Of a stretch of DNA of 64,000 nt, positions 54,886-63,420 are shown piece after piece. The notes under the pieces are model-generated. The model was not told the DNA's origin. It searched no databases and saw nothing but the letters and a program-made list of their open reading frames with translations. This stretch comes from JAAXQD01 sp963790095 (GTDB taxonomy: Bacteria > Desulfobacterota > Desulfobacteria > Desulfobacterales > UBA11574), in NCBI GenBank assembly GCA_963790095.1, contig CAWBNO010000012.1:190375-254374 (forward strand), given 5' to 3'. The position numbers were made by a program, and so were the translations under genes. Within the stretch, counting starts at the first letter, position 1. Each line of letters opens with the position of its first letter.

Positions 54886-56796
54886 TTATCGGTTCCTGAG
54901 TTTGCGGATATCACCGATCCGGATGGTTATGTTCAGGGCATCAAAATATTCGATCAAGGGGATCAGGTATTTGCGGGATACGCCGGTCATTTCCTTGAAC
55001 TGGGGGGTGGTCAATTCTTTGTTGGACTTCAGAAAATCGATCAGTCTCTGCTGAAGCGCTTTCACCGCCGTTGCGTGGAAATACAAATCCTCCTTGACCT
55101 TTACGATCTGCCCTTCTTCCACCAAGAGCATGAGCACATCCTTGGCCAGGGATGCTTCAATGTCCAAGTCTTTTTTGAGTTCTTTGAAATAAGGGGGTGT
55201 CAGGCCGTTTTTTTCATAGACATCAATAATTTTCTTTTTGATATCCGCCTGATCCATGCCCAACGATACGGTATGGGACGCCAGGCAAACCGCATTCTCC
55301 TCGCTAACGATCTCGTTGTCTTTGACCATCTGATTGAGCATCAAATTAAAGACTTTGGTCCCCTGGAAAGCAGAAAATTTGGATTTGAGCTCTTCTTTGG
55401 GCATACCGGTTTTAAGGGGATTGGCCGTGTGGTAATCGGTCAGATAATCGGATGTTTCAATTTTAAAATTTTCAAAGCTCTTTTGATGAATATACGTCTG
55501 GAGTTCTCGATCCGCCAGAATAACCGTTCGGTTAGACATCAGATGCTGCATGATTTTCTGAAGCTCTTTTTCATGCAGACTGGTCATTATTTTAAGATCC
55601 GAATAGGTCACCCCTCCATAACCGGCTTCATTGATGTGATAGGAGATGATATCTTCGGGTGAATGATCCATCAAACCTTTTATTCCCAAAATGACATCGG
55701 GTTTAAACCGCTTGTGTTTTTTGGGTATGGGGTTGAGAATATTCCCGCCGCCGATGGTTCGTACCGGAGAATAGCTCCGAATGACAAACCGGTCGTCTTT
55801 AATGACCGCTAAGGGGGCATCGATTCGCAACTGGGCGATGGCGGTTTCTCCGGGGGGGAGTTCATCTTTGTCGAGGAGCACCAGAATACCGAGCACTTCA
55901 TTGGTTCCAGTATGAAATCTGACCCGGGTGCGATTTTTAATCGGTTTTTTATTGCTTTTCAGGTAGTCGAAGGAGACGTCGAGCATGTAGCTCGATTTTA
56001 AAGCACCCGGAGTCGACAATACATCGCCGCGATTGACGGATGCCTTTTCAAGCCCCTGGAAGTTAATGGCGGTTCGCATGCCGGCTTCGGCGGTGTTTAC
56101 GCTGCTGTTGTGAACCTGAATCCCCCGAACCTTTGAGGTGATTCCAGAGGGATACAGCATGATGGTGTCTCCCACCTGAATTTGGCCGGAAATCAGCGTT
56201 CCGGTGATGACGGTGCCGAAACCCTTCATGGTGAACACACGATCCACCGGCAGGCGAAAAATGCTCGACGGCGGGCGCTTGGGTATTGCGGTGCTGAGTT
56301 CGTCCAATGTCTTGATGAAATCCTCCATTCCGGAACCGTTTGCAGAGGATACCGAAACAATGGGGGCCTTTTCTAAAAATGTCCCCTGGACAAAATCTCG
56401 GATATCTTCGGTGACGAGATCGAGCCATTCTTCATCCACCAGATCGGTTTTGGTCAGCACCACCAGACCGTACCGGATCCCCAGGAGTGCGCAGATTTCC
56501 ATATGTTCCCGGGTTTGGGGCATGACCCCTTCGTCGGCGGCAATTACCATGGCGACGATATCGATGCCGGTAGCCCCGGCCACCATATTTTTGACAAACT
56601 TTTCATGACCCGGGACGTCTACGATGCCGAGGTGCTGCCCGCTGGGAAGATCGAGATCAGCGAATCCGAGTTCAATGGTGATGCCACGACGCTTCTCTTC
56701 CTTGAGCCGGTCGGTATTGATTCCGGTAATCGCCTTGATCAGAGAGGTCTTTCCATGGTCGATGTGTCCGGCGGTTCCGAGGATTATTTGCTTCAA
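54886..56796 (-). CDS. selB: Selenocysteine-specific translation elongation factor
   Basis: Delivers selenocysteinyl-tRNA to UGA codons marked by a SECIS hairpin. The GTPase motifs are GTAGHIDHGKTSLIKAITG, VDVPGHEKFVKNM and LTKTDLVDEEW. Domains II-III follow, then winged helices in the last 250 residues that bind the SECIS. I start at TTG 56796, preceded by GGGAG; the open frame runs back to 56859. This gene supports reading the TGA at 12775 as selenocysteine. selA and selC are not in the window. Confidence 0.95.
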   Translation of the reverse strand: MKQIILGTAGHIDHGKTSLIKAITGINTDRLKEEKRRGITIELGFADLDLPSGQHLGIVDVPGHEKFVKNMVAGATGIDIVAMVIAADEGVMPQTREHMEICALLGIRYGLVVLTKTDLVDEEWLDLVTEDIRDFVQGTFLEKAPIVSVSSANGSGMEDFIKTLDELSTAIPKRPPSSIFRLPVDRVFTMKGFGTVITGTLISGQIQVGDTIMLYPSGITSKVRGIQVHNSSVNTAEAGMRTAINFQGLEKASVNRGDVLSTPGALKSSYMLDVSFDYLKSNKKPIKNRTRVRFHTGTNEVLGILVLLDKDELPPGETAIAQLRIDAPLAVIKDDRFVIRSYSPVRTIGGGNILNPIPKKHKRFKPDVILGIKGLMDHSPEDIISYHINEAGYGGVTYSDLKIMTSLHEKELQKIMQHLMSNRTVILADRELQTYIHQKSFENFKIETSDYLTDYHTANPLKTGMPKEELKSKFSAFQGTKVFNLMLNQMVKDNEIVSEENAVCLASHTVSLGMDQADIKKKIIDVYEKNGLTPPYFKELKKDLDIEASLAKDVLMLLVEEGQIVKVKEDLYFHATAVKALQQRLIDFLKSNKELTTPQFKEMTGVSRKYLIPLIEYFDALNITIRIGDIRKLRNR

Positions 56797-56872
56797 TTCT
56801 AAAATACTCCCAGGTTGTATTTTAAACCATCGGCTTAAATGAGGCTCTGCGCGATGCAACCATATGGTTTAT

Positions 56873-57148
56873 TCAACCGTTTTTTCTTTTTTTTCTAAAA
56901 TATTCCATAACATATGCCATGCCCACCAGAAAAACGGCAAGCCCTGCGACATACACGATTTCCACCTTTCCATAAAACATACGGGTTAAAACAACCGAAA
57001 CAACAGCGCCAATTACGGCTCTAATGATGAAAATGTTAAATTGAGTCACGGAATATCCTTTTAATTTTTTTAGCAAACCAGCTTGAAAAACATATCGCAC
57101 AAGGGAAAAAGAATCAACACCAAGTTTGGGTGTAATATTTTCATCCAC
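56873..57148 (-). CDS. Small two-helix membrane protein upstream of selB
   Basis: The 91-residue protein has two hydrophobic segments (about 39-57 and 66-84) and a basic C-terminus, RKKRKNG. No family is recognised. It ends about 75 bases before selB in the same direction and may be co-transcribed. Confidence 0.6.
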   Translation of the reverse strand: MDENITPKLGVDSFSLVRYVFQAGLLKKLKGYSVTQFNIFIIRAVIGAVVSVVLTRMFYGKVEIVYVAGLAVFLVGMAYVMEYFRKKRKNG

Positions 57149-57282
57149 ATGGCATAAATTGACTTGAAATGGTTCGAACGATCTGATAAATGATTAACGA
57201 ATCCAAATTAGGATATTCTTGGAACAATAATTGTCGTTTGACGTTAGCACCATCAAATTAGTCAGAGAAAAGAGAACTCAAC

Positions 57283-57309
57283 TTTAGGCACTTTAGTTCA
57301 CTTTAGGCA
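57283..57309. repeat. CTTTAGGCA-type direct repeat, second copy
   Basis: TTTAGGCACTTTAGTTCACT and TTAGGCA match 54738-54764 with two changes. The motif TTTAGGCA occurs three times within 57283-57318. Confidence 0.5.
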
Positions 57310-57400
57310 TTTTAGGCATTCTTACAGTTATCTAAACGCGTTAGAAAACCTGCCAACCGGCGTTCCTGGAAAGATAAAGCGGATTGATATGTTTTCATAT

Positions 57401-57477
57401 GGTGGGTGTAGCTCAGCCGGTAGAGCACCAGGTTGTGGCCCTGGTGGCCGCGGGTTCAAGTCCCGTCACTCACCCCA
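57401..57477 (+). tRNA. tRNA-His (anticodon GTG)
   Basis: The acceptor stem GTGGGTG pairs with CACTCAC, with the extra G at -1 opposite C73 that marks tRNA-His. The anticodon loop TTGTGGC gives GTG, and CCA is encoded. Its 3' end borders an integrase, so it is the likely attachment site of the element to the right. Confidence 0.96.
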
Positions 57478-57507
57478 TTTTAAAGATTCATTTGCCCTAT
57501 GATTACA

Positions 57508-57539
57508 GGGAATTGGAAATTATACCAATTCCCTTTTTT
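57508..57539 (+). terminator. Intrinsic terminator of tRNA-His, overlapping the integrase end
   Basis: GGGAATTGG (57508-57516) pairs perfectly with CCAATTCCC (57525-57533), followed by TTTTTT. The integrase stop codon at 57520 lies inside this hairpin. Confidence 0.88.
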
Positions 57540-58692
57540 CATTTTGGTGTAAATTTGGTGTAAAATTTTCAGATTTTTCATCCTCGTCGGGCATCTCATC
57601 GTCTTGCTTTACGCTCGGATTATAGACATTCTCCATAAACGCAGAGCCGTCATCACGCTGATAGTTCTTGATATAGGAATAATAGCGTTCGAGTATCATC
57701 TTCAGGGTCTCATGCCCCATCATTTTCTGAACCCAACCAGGCAATTCTCCAGCATCCAGCATCAAAGTGGCGAAGGTGTGTCTGGTCTGGTACAGCGACC
57801 GTGGCTTCAATCCTGCTTTCTTTAATGCCGGTTTCCAGATGTGATAATTCACTGAATTCGGAAACAATGGGCGACCATAAAAATTCAGGAACACATAATC
57901 TGACTTACCCATTGTGGCTTTCCGCTGATCTCTCAACGCTTCAACCACCGGGGGCAACATTTTAATGTCTCTGATTGAACCTGGGGTCTTGGGGGGACCT
58001 TCTTCACCCCTTACCCTTGTTTCCCTGACCTTGATGACACCCAACTTGAAATCAACATTCTTCCATTTCAGACCAGCCATCTCACCGAAACGCATCCCGG
58101 TATAAAAAGCGACTATAAAAAAATTCTTGTATAGTCGGCTTTACAACATCCAGGAACCGATGGACTTCATCCATTGACAGAGGATAAATTTCAGGCTTAC
58201 TGACTGAAAGGTTTTCAACCAGATCCATCGGGTTTTTATCTATCAACCCGGCTCTCAGAGCGAATTTCATCACCGAACGCATCGGCACCAGAACATTGTT
58301 GTTCCTTTTATTTGAACACTTCAGTTCGCTTCGGAATTCTTCGACGTCCAGATACTCAATGTCGTCGATTGGCACATTTCCAAAGCAGGGCAGAATGTAA
58401 TAGTTCATTGCGCCACGATAATCCTTCAATGTTGAGGATTTCACCTTTTGAGGCATTATTTTCACCCATTGTTGAGCGACTTCTCCAAACAATTTGGTTT
58501 CCTTGACAGGCTCATCTTTTTGGATATCGCCATAGATGTTTATTTCCTTTATGTAATCATCCCGGAGCCTTCTCGCTTCCGTGATAGACCTTGACAATGC
58601 CTTTTTGATGCGTTTACCATTGACCATTGCTACAAAATACCAGACATCTTCCGTTTTTCTAAATGATGGTCTTTCTTGTTCTTTTTCGCCAT
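57520..58692 (-). pseudogene. Tyrosine recombinase (phage-type integrase), two frameshifts
   Basis: From ATG 58692 (GGAGG site) the composite is about 390 residues. An N-terminal DNA-binding part (WYFVAMVNGKRIKKALSRS), a core-binding SAM-like domain and the catalytic domain follow, with Arg in TGMRFGEMAGLKWKNV, the YQTRHTFATLML box (usual His replaced by Tyr, as in related integrases) and Tyr in RYYSYI. One base is missing near 58648 and one T is extra in a run at 58117-58123. It adjoins the tRNA-His, so it probably drove integration there. Confidence 0.85.
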
Positions 58693-58694
58693 GA

Positions 58695-58979
58695 TTATAT
58701 CCTCCACTTCTTGTTTGGTGTGGCTGATATATCAGGCTTTTTCCTTTTAATTTTAGCCAAATACCTGGTTTTATCACCGCCTTTCCTTGGATGTGTATTT
58801 CCATCCATAAAATCCTTTATTTCGTCGCTGAAATAAAACACTCTCGTTGAACCAGGAGCTTGCCAATAAGACAAGTATCCCTGGTCTCTCCAATTTTTTA
58901 CCGTACCCGGCACAACTCTAAAATAATCTGAAACTTCCTGCTGTGTCCATAATTCCTTCTCCCATAATTTTTCGTCCAT
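58695..58979 (-). CDS. Excisionase-like MerR/AlpA helix-turn-helix protein
   Basis: The 94-residue protein opens MDEKLWEKELWTQQEVSDYF and carries RVVPGTVKNWRDQGYLSYWQ, the winged helix-turn-helix of AlpA/excisionase DNA-binding proteins. It ends three bases before the integrase start. It probably controls the direction of recombination. Its ribosome-binding site AGAGGT (58988-58993) is complementary to the loop of the hairpin at 59049-59098. Confidence 0.8.
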   Translation of the reverse strand: MDEKLWEKELWTQQEVSDYFRVVPGTVKNWRDQGYLSYWQAPGSTRVFYFSDEIKDFMDGNTHPRKGGDKTRYLAKIKRKKPDISATPNKKWRI

Positions 58980-59048
58980 TAAACTGTACCTCTTTTAACC
59001 TGATATGACAATTGCCAAAGATGGCATGTCCATACCGCTCTGGGCGGT

Positions 59049-59098
59049 CTTGTGAGGCCAGAGGTGAAGGCCTCGCCATTTTAAGAGTGAGTGCTCTT
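59049..59098 (-). promoter_or_regulatory. Leader hairpin element (copy a) before the excisionase-like gene
   Basis: On the minus strand: hairpin 1 is AAGAG-CACTCA-CTCTT, then linker AAAATGGC, then hairpin 2 GAGGCC with loop TTCACCTCT and GGCCTC, then ACAAG. Loop bases ACCTCT are complementary to the downstream ribosome-binding site AGAGGT. Copies b and c share hairpin 1, the linker and the ACAA end, while stem 2 differs in sequence but still pairs. Confidence 0.65.
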
Positions 59099-59226
59099 GT
59101 AAAAATATATCTTTGGCGCTGTATATTGTTTCCTGTTTCTACAATTTTACCCATTATTGGCAATCCTACGTTAATTTATTTGCATTTGTTGGAGCTTGTG
59201 CTCCGCATTTAAGCGGGGCTGTTGGA

Positions 59227-59801
59227 TTAAAAGAACACATTGTCTGCAGTTTCATATTCTTCATCTGGAATTTTTCCACAAATATCCTTAACTATTTCGC
59301 CATTGCGGATTTCAAATGTTCCTTTAAAGCCGTTACCATACTCGATATAATCAATGGTGAGCTCCAAATGAGAAAATCTTACACCTGCTTCATAGTTACA
59401 GGCAGTGGTGGAGACCATGCTGTAATGAAGTTGTAAAAAGCAATGCCTGGTTTTATCAACCTGCTAACATTCCAAGAGTTCCATTTTGTTCCCCAATTTT
59501 CGATACACCACTCATAACCACCTGAATTGAATCCGTCTCTGGGCGGCACCAGGTTCTTATCTCGACAATACTGCCAACCATTTTTAGGAAACAATTGATC
59601 GGGACCAAACCATGCCTTCTCCAGAAGTCCTTTACTCGTTCATCCTGCTCGTTAAAGATTTTAGGATATGGCAAGATTGTGTTGAAATCAAAAACCTGCT
59701 GGTCTTCGTCTCCATTTTCATTTCTTACGAATCTGACGAACTCCTCTTACATCTTCTTTTTTGCCTTTTACCGTTAAAAAATTTTGACACCAATTAGCCA
59801 T
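59227..59801 (-). pseudogene. Api92-like (DUF1281 ferredoxin-fold) phage protein, several frameshifts
   Basis: From ATG 59801 the pieces read MANWCQNFLTVKGKK, then FDFNTILPYPKIFNEQDER, NGWQYCRDKNLVPPRDGF, SGGYEWCIENWGTKWN, and HLELTIDYIEYGNGFKGTFE. The start MANWC and the EWCIENWGTKWN core are those of Api92/YubB-type proteins of phages and plasmids. At least three frame changes are needed (near 59735, 59610 and 59405), each explained by a single base, one in a T run. Function is unknown even in intact members. A leader element precedes it. Confidence 0.75.
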
Positions 59802-59844
59802 TTTTCTAATTCTCCTTTTGTTTTATTCGCTCATTTAATTGAGC

Positions 59845-59901
59845 GTTGTGCCCCGAAGAAGGAGTTAACGGGGCGTCTCCAGTTTATAGAGTTGGTGCTC
59901 T
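59845..59901 (-). promoter_or_regulatory. Leader hairpin element (copy b) before the Api92-like gene
   Basis: On the minus strand: hairpin 1 AGAG-CACCAA-CTCT, linker ATAAACTGG, hairpin 2 GCCCC with a 15-base loop containing ACTCCTTC and GGGGC, then ACAAC. Loop CTCCTT (59859-59864) is complementary to the ribosome-binding site AAGGAG (59812-59817). A further perfect hairpin CGCTCA-TTTAAT-TGAGCG lies at 59828-59845. Confidence 0.65.
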
Positions 59902-59923
59902 TTCAAATTACGCTCTTTGCACG

Positions 59924-61522
59924 TTAAGCCGCTTTCTTGATTCCAGCATAAGAATCAATATCAGGAGGTTTTCCAATGGAGTTAAGGGCTCCTGAAATCG
60001 GATTAAAATTGATCGCTATCAATTCCGGTTTTCCTTTTGACTGCATTTTGGCTCTTTCAGCTTTGAATACAGCAAATCCCATCTGCCGGAATTCGGTTAC
60101 TATTTCTTCATCCCAATTGTTGGTTATCAGAAATTTTGCTCCCCGCTTAAAGGCAGGCAAAATATACTTTCGAATCTTTTCCATATAAACACCTGGGTCG
60201 CTATCCTCCCGGGTGAACTGGTTGTAGTTTTCGGTCGTTTTCCCGAAATATGATGTGTCCACCAAAACAAAGTCTCTTTCACCGGCGGTTTCATTAATAA
60301 GTTCCCAGCCGTCCCCATATTTTATTTCAACATTTTCCAGCCTTTTGCTGACGGAAAGTATCCTTTCACGGGGATTACGCAAAATACGGCCGCCCGTTCT
60401 GAAGAGCTTTATTTTTCCTTTTTCATTCGCAACGGTTTTGTTTTGGCCATAAGTCATAACTCGTCTTAAACCTTTTACAGAGATATCTGCATTAATCGGT
60501 CGATATTCATGTCTTTGGTTTTGCATGACGATATAAATAGAGGCCAGCTCAGGCGTATTTTTCATTTTTAAGGGTAATTTATGCCCCTTCAACTCGGTGA
60601 TTTTTTGCCAAGGTTGAATCAAACGTTCAGCTTCCTTCTGCATATAATCAACAACATTTTTACGTGCTTCTTTTGCAACAGAATCGAAAGGGTCTCCATG
60701 TTTCAAATGTTTTACTTTGTCTGAAATTTTCTCTTGATAATAATTGACGGCAAAACTTACCGATAGAGGATTGTCTTTAATCTGTTTATGAGTTACGAAG
60801 CGAAAAGGGTCGAATTCATTCAGAATCATAGGTTTATCAATCCCACAATCTTTCAAATAATGGATATATGCGCCTGTCCCAGCGAATGCATCAATGATAC
60901 GATCTGAATTTTTCGCTCCATTTTTTAATAAACCACCTATACTATCGGCCAACAATTCCGTCTTATTGCCCGCCAAATTAAATGCCAACAAATCTGTGAT
61001 ATCCATTTTGCTTTTAACCGACGGCATCCATATTCTCTGCGTTTTTTCCAAAAGGTCGATTTCTTTGGCGTTACTATTTTGATTTTCGGCCGGCCTGAAA
61101 ACAACAATCGCACTTGGAAATGGCGCACTGTTTTCAGCATCACCGAATTTTAATCTGCCTTTGACAAATTTGATTTCGGATGCATTCATTGAATAGTCAT
61201 GCCACCATCGAGTATCAGTTCTGGCAGGAACTAAACACACAACTGTTGCACCTTTAAGTGATGATTCGTAAGCTTTTTTCATCCAATCGCTTATCTCTCG
61301 GCCGTAAGGGGGATTCATAAAAACAATTTCTTTTTTCCAATCCTTTTTCAGACCGTCATCTTCTTTTGTAAAATACTTCTTGCACTTTGCATTTTCATGA
61401 GTAGCGCATGGGTCAAGGGTAAATCCAAAATCTTTATTCAATTCATCGAACAACCCCTGGGGAGTTGGCCACTCAACAGTTTGGCTGCTAAAATGGACTT
61501 TACTAAATTTTTGCTTATACAT
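59924..61522 (-). CDS. Fused phage DNA adenine methyltransferase with a second methyltransferase-like domain
   Basis: Residues about 15-150 match phage Dam-type N6-adenine methyltransferases (WPTPQGLFDELN, TLDPCATHENAKC, FMNPPYGREISDW with the catalytic NPPY, and PARTDTRWWHDY). Residues about 180-515 form a second class I methyltransferase: IIDAFAGTGAYIHYL is motif I, but the expected DPPY reads DTSYFGK (FVLVDTSYFG), so catalysis there is doubtful. Such two-domain proteins may modify element DNA against host restriction. A strong AGGAGG site lies at 61531-61536. The frame is intact, unlike its neighbours. Confidence 0.8.
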   Translation of the reverse strand: MYKQKFSKVHFSSQTVEWPTPQGLFDELNKDFGFTLDPCATHENAKCKKYFTKEDDGLKKDWKKEIVFMNPPYGREISDWMKKAYESSLKGATVVCLVPARTDTRWWHDYSMNASEIKFVKGRLKFGDAENSAPFPSAIVVFRPAENQNSNAKEIDLLEKTQRIWMPSVKSKMDITDLLAFNLAGNKTELLADSIGGLLKNGAKNSDRIIDAFAGTGAYIHYLKDCGIDKPMILNEFDPFRFVTHKQIKDNPLSVSFAVNYYQEKISDKVKHLKHGDPFDSVAKEARKNVVDYMQKEAERLIQPWQKITELKGHKLPLKMKNTPELASIYIVMQNQRHEYRPINADISVKGLRRVMTYGQNKTVANEKGKIKLFRTGGRILRNPRERILSVSKRLENVEIKYGDGWELINETAGERDFVLVDTSYFGKTTENYNQFTREDSDPGVYMEKIRKYILPAFKRGAKFLITNNWDEEIVTEFRQMGFAVFKAERAKMQSKGKPELIAINFNPISGALNSIGKPPDIDSYAGIKKAA

Positions 61523-61564
61523 CCTTAATACCTCCTGGTATTTATTTGACCTTTCAACAAAGGC

Positions 61565-61617
61565 CTTGTGCTGCCCCCAGGAGGAGGGCAGCTCCCATTT
61601 TAAAGAGTGGGTGCTCT
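61565..61617 (-). promoter_or_regulatory. Leader hairpin element (copy c) before the methyltransferase gene
   Basis: On the minus strand: hairpin 1 AGAG-CACCCA-CTCT, linker TTAAAATGG, hairpin 2 GCTGCCC with loop TCCTCCTGG and GGGCAGC, then ACAAG. Eight loop bases (CCTCCTGG) are exactly complementary to CCAGGAGG, the ribosome-binding region at 61531-61538 of the downstream gene. A loop-to-RBS contact would block translation. Confidence 0.7.
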
Positions 61618-61663
61618 ATGTGTTTTTTGAATGTATCAACACATTTTAATAAACGGCTTTTAA

Positions 61664-62876
61664 TTACATCCATATATCGCTGGTCCTTTCAATTCCGATG
61701 CATTTACGCTTTAAAGTTTTGCGACGGTTAAAGTTGTATCACCTCCCACGAACGGGTCCAGCACCAAATCATTTGGATTTAAGAATTATTCCATTAATTA
61801 CCCAACAGCACTTTCCCCTTGTCCCCACTCGTGGAAATTCTTTTCTCTATAGTCGTTGGAAATTGAATCCACTATCGTAGTGTCAAATTTTCCTGGTTTA
61901 CCATTTCGAAAAATCAAAATTGGTTTGTGAGAACAGATTGCGTTACGGGCATGGACCAGTTGTTTTTGACCAGTACGTGGCAGAGAACAACCATCCCAGC
62001 AGTAGGAAAGATGCTTTGAAGAGCGCTTACAACTTCGGGTAAATACAACTGACCTAAGGTAAAGTCAGTAAGTATCGACCAGGTTTCAGAACTCTGGCAG
62101 CGACTTCACCTAACTTGGTCCAAAGAGGTAAAAATTCTTTGGATACGGGGGGTCAGTCAAAATCAAATCGACGCTGTCGTTTTTGAAGGTTTTCATTACA
62201 CCAGGGGTAAAAATGCAGCATTTACAACCTGAAGCGATTCATCTTCTTTGTAAAGTTTTAGCAGCGGTTTTGATCTCTTTCTTACGCTCTGACTTTTTTT
62301 TCTTCGCTTTAATTTCTTTATAGGCAGCACAAATCGAGATTTTTTCGCTACATTGACCTTTGCGATTATTTTCTGACGCTCCTTTCCTCAACAATTACTT
62401 TTGGCTTTTCGATAATTTTCACGACTTCCAAATCGCTACCAAACCGGATACTATCTCTGTGTCTCTTTCCCAGAAAGTTCGTTTTGGCTATCCGCAATTT
62501 TGTGCGCTTTGGCACTTGCGTATTGATTATGCATGATTACCCCCCCGGCGCTCACCAAAACCATCTTCCAGAGCTTTACCAATAGCAACACGCTCCGACA
62601 TGGTGAAGTTTTTCCTAAACTCATTTTCGACGAGATTCACTTCAAGAGTTGACGGAATATTTACGATTTTTGCTTCAATTTCGTCATGTCCTAACATCAT
62701 CCACGCGACGTCAAGCGTCTGTGCCAGAAAACCAATTGATTGTCTTTGCGATACCCAATAGGGTGATATAAACCAAATGATTTGATATTTTCCATCAATT
62801 CATCTAAATTTCCTAGATCCTTTCTGTATCTGTCTTTTATAATTATATCTTCGCATTTAACTTTTTTAATGCTCAT
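61664..62876 (-). pseudogene. ParB-domain/beta-class DNA methyltransferase fusion, many frameshifts
   Basis: From ATG 62876 (GAAGG site) the pieces read MSIKKVKCEDIIIKDRYRKD and GLYHPIGYRKDN (ParB nuclease-like N-terminus), VNLVENEFRKNFTMSERVAI, then SVDLILTDPPYPK (motif IV) and, near the end, LVLDPFVGGDTTLTVAK (motif I) and CIGIERTSD. Motif IV before motif I is the beta-class order. At least six single-base shifts break the frame. Intact relatives on phages methylate adenine or N4-cytosine. It is decay or poor sequence near a contig end. Confidence 0.75.
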
Positions 62877-62921
62877 ACCTTCAATTCCCCTACATATTCT
62901 ATTTGTCTGATTGTGTCAGAC

Positions 62922-62950
62922 CTTGTGTGTCCGTAGGAGGTACGGACACG
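62922..62950 (-). promoter_or_regulatory. Leader hairpin (copy d) before the ParB-methyltransferase gene
   Basis: On the minus strand GTGTCCGTA pairs perfectly with TACGGACAC around the loop CCTCC and is followed by ACAAGG, as hairpin 2 of copies a-c. Hairpin 1 is not recognisable upstream. The loop can pair only weakly with AGGGGA upstream of the gene. The remainder of 62951-63225 holds no gene I can support. Confidence 0.55.
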
Positions 62951-63225
62951 TGTCGTGTGTCGAGTTTTCAGGAGAGGACTTGCTTGAGAGAAATTGTGTG
63001 TGGAACCTCTATGACAAACTTCATTTGGTAATAAAGGTCTCCTACTACACTCCAGGCGTACTCGTCGGGATTTCGAGGCAGGACCCAATATGAGGGTTGT
63101 TGATACCTCTATACGTGGTAGAAGACCTTTTTAGCTTTCCACCGCGCAGTTTAGATAAAACTTTGAACATAACCTAAGCATTTAATTGCATTTGTTAAGG
63201 AATGCACTTATATTTATTTGTTGAC

Positions 63226-63314
63226 TTCTACCGATAACTCGTATATTCTACTGATATAACAACACATTAAATTCATTATATTCTGTTGACATTTTATTTA
63301 AATGGCATTATAAT
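63226..63314 (+). promoter_or_regulatory. Consensus sigma-70 promoter preceded by direct repeats
   Basis: TTGACA (63286-63291) and TATAAT (63309-63314) with a 17-base spacer form a perfect consensus promoter. Upstream, TTCTACCGATAA (63226-63237) and TTCTACTGATAT (63246-63257) are direct repeats 20 bases apart, and TTCTGTTGACAT (63281-63292) overlaps the -35 box. They may be regulator sites. Transcription would start near 63321, giving a leader of about 100 bases. Confidence 0.8.
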
Positions 63315-63420
63315 TAGATTATTAAAGCTTATTTTCAGCTTATATTGGGGGTGATCTGCAATCAGCAAATAGATTTATTTAATTTTTCTTATCCTTTTGA
63401 AGGATTGAGGGAGATCATTA

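Noticed and set aside
58918..59163. 81-residue leftward frame through leader copy a
   Set aside because: It overlaps the excisionase-like start and is not maintained in copies b and c; structure is shared instead.
59049..61617. The three leader elements as integron attC sites
   Set aside because: No RYYYAAC/GTTRRRY core sites are present, and the elements lie upstream of genes with no integron integrase.
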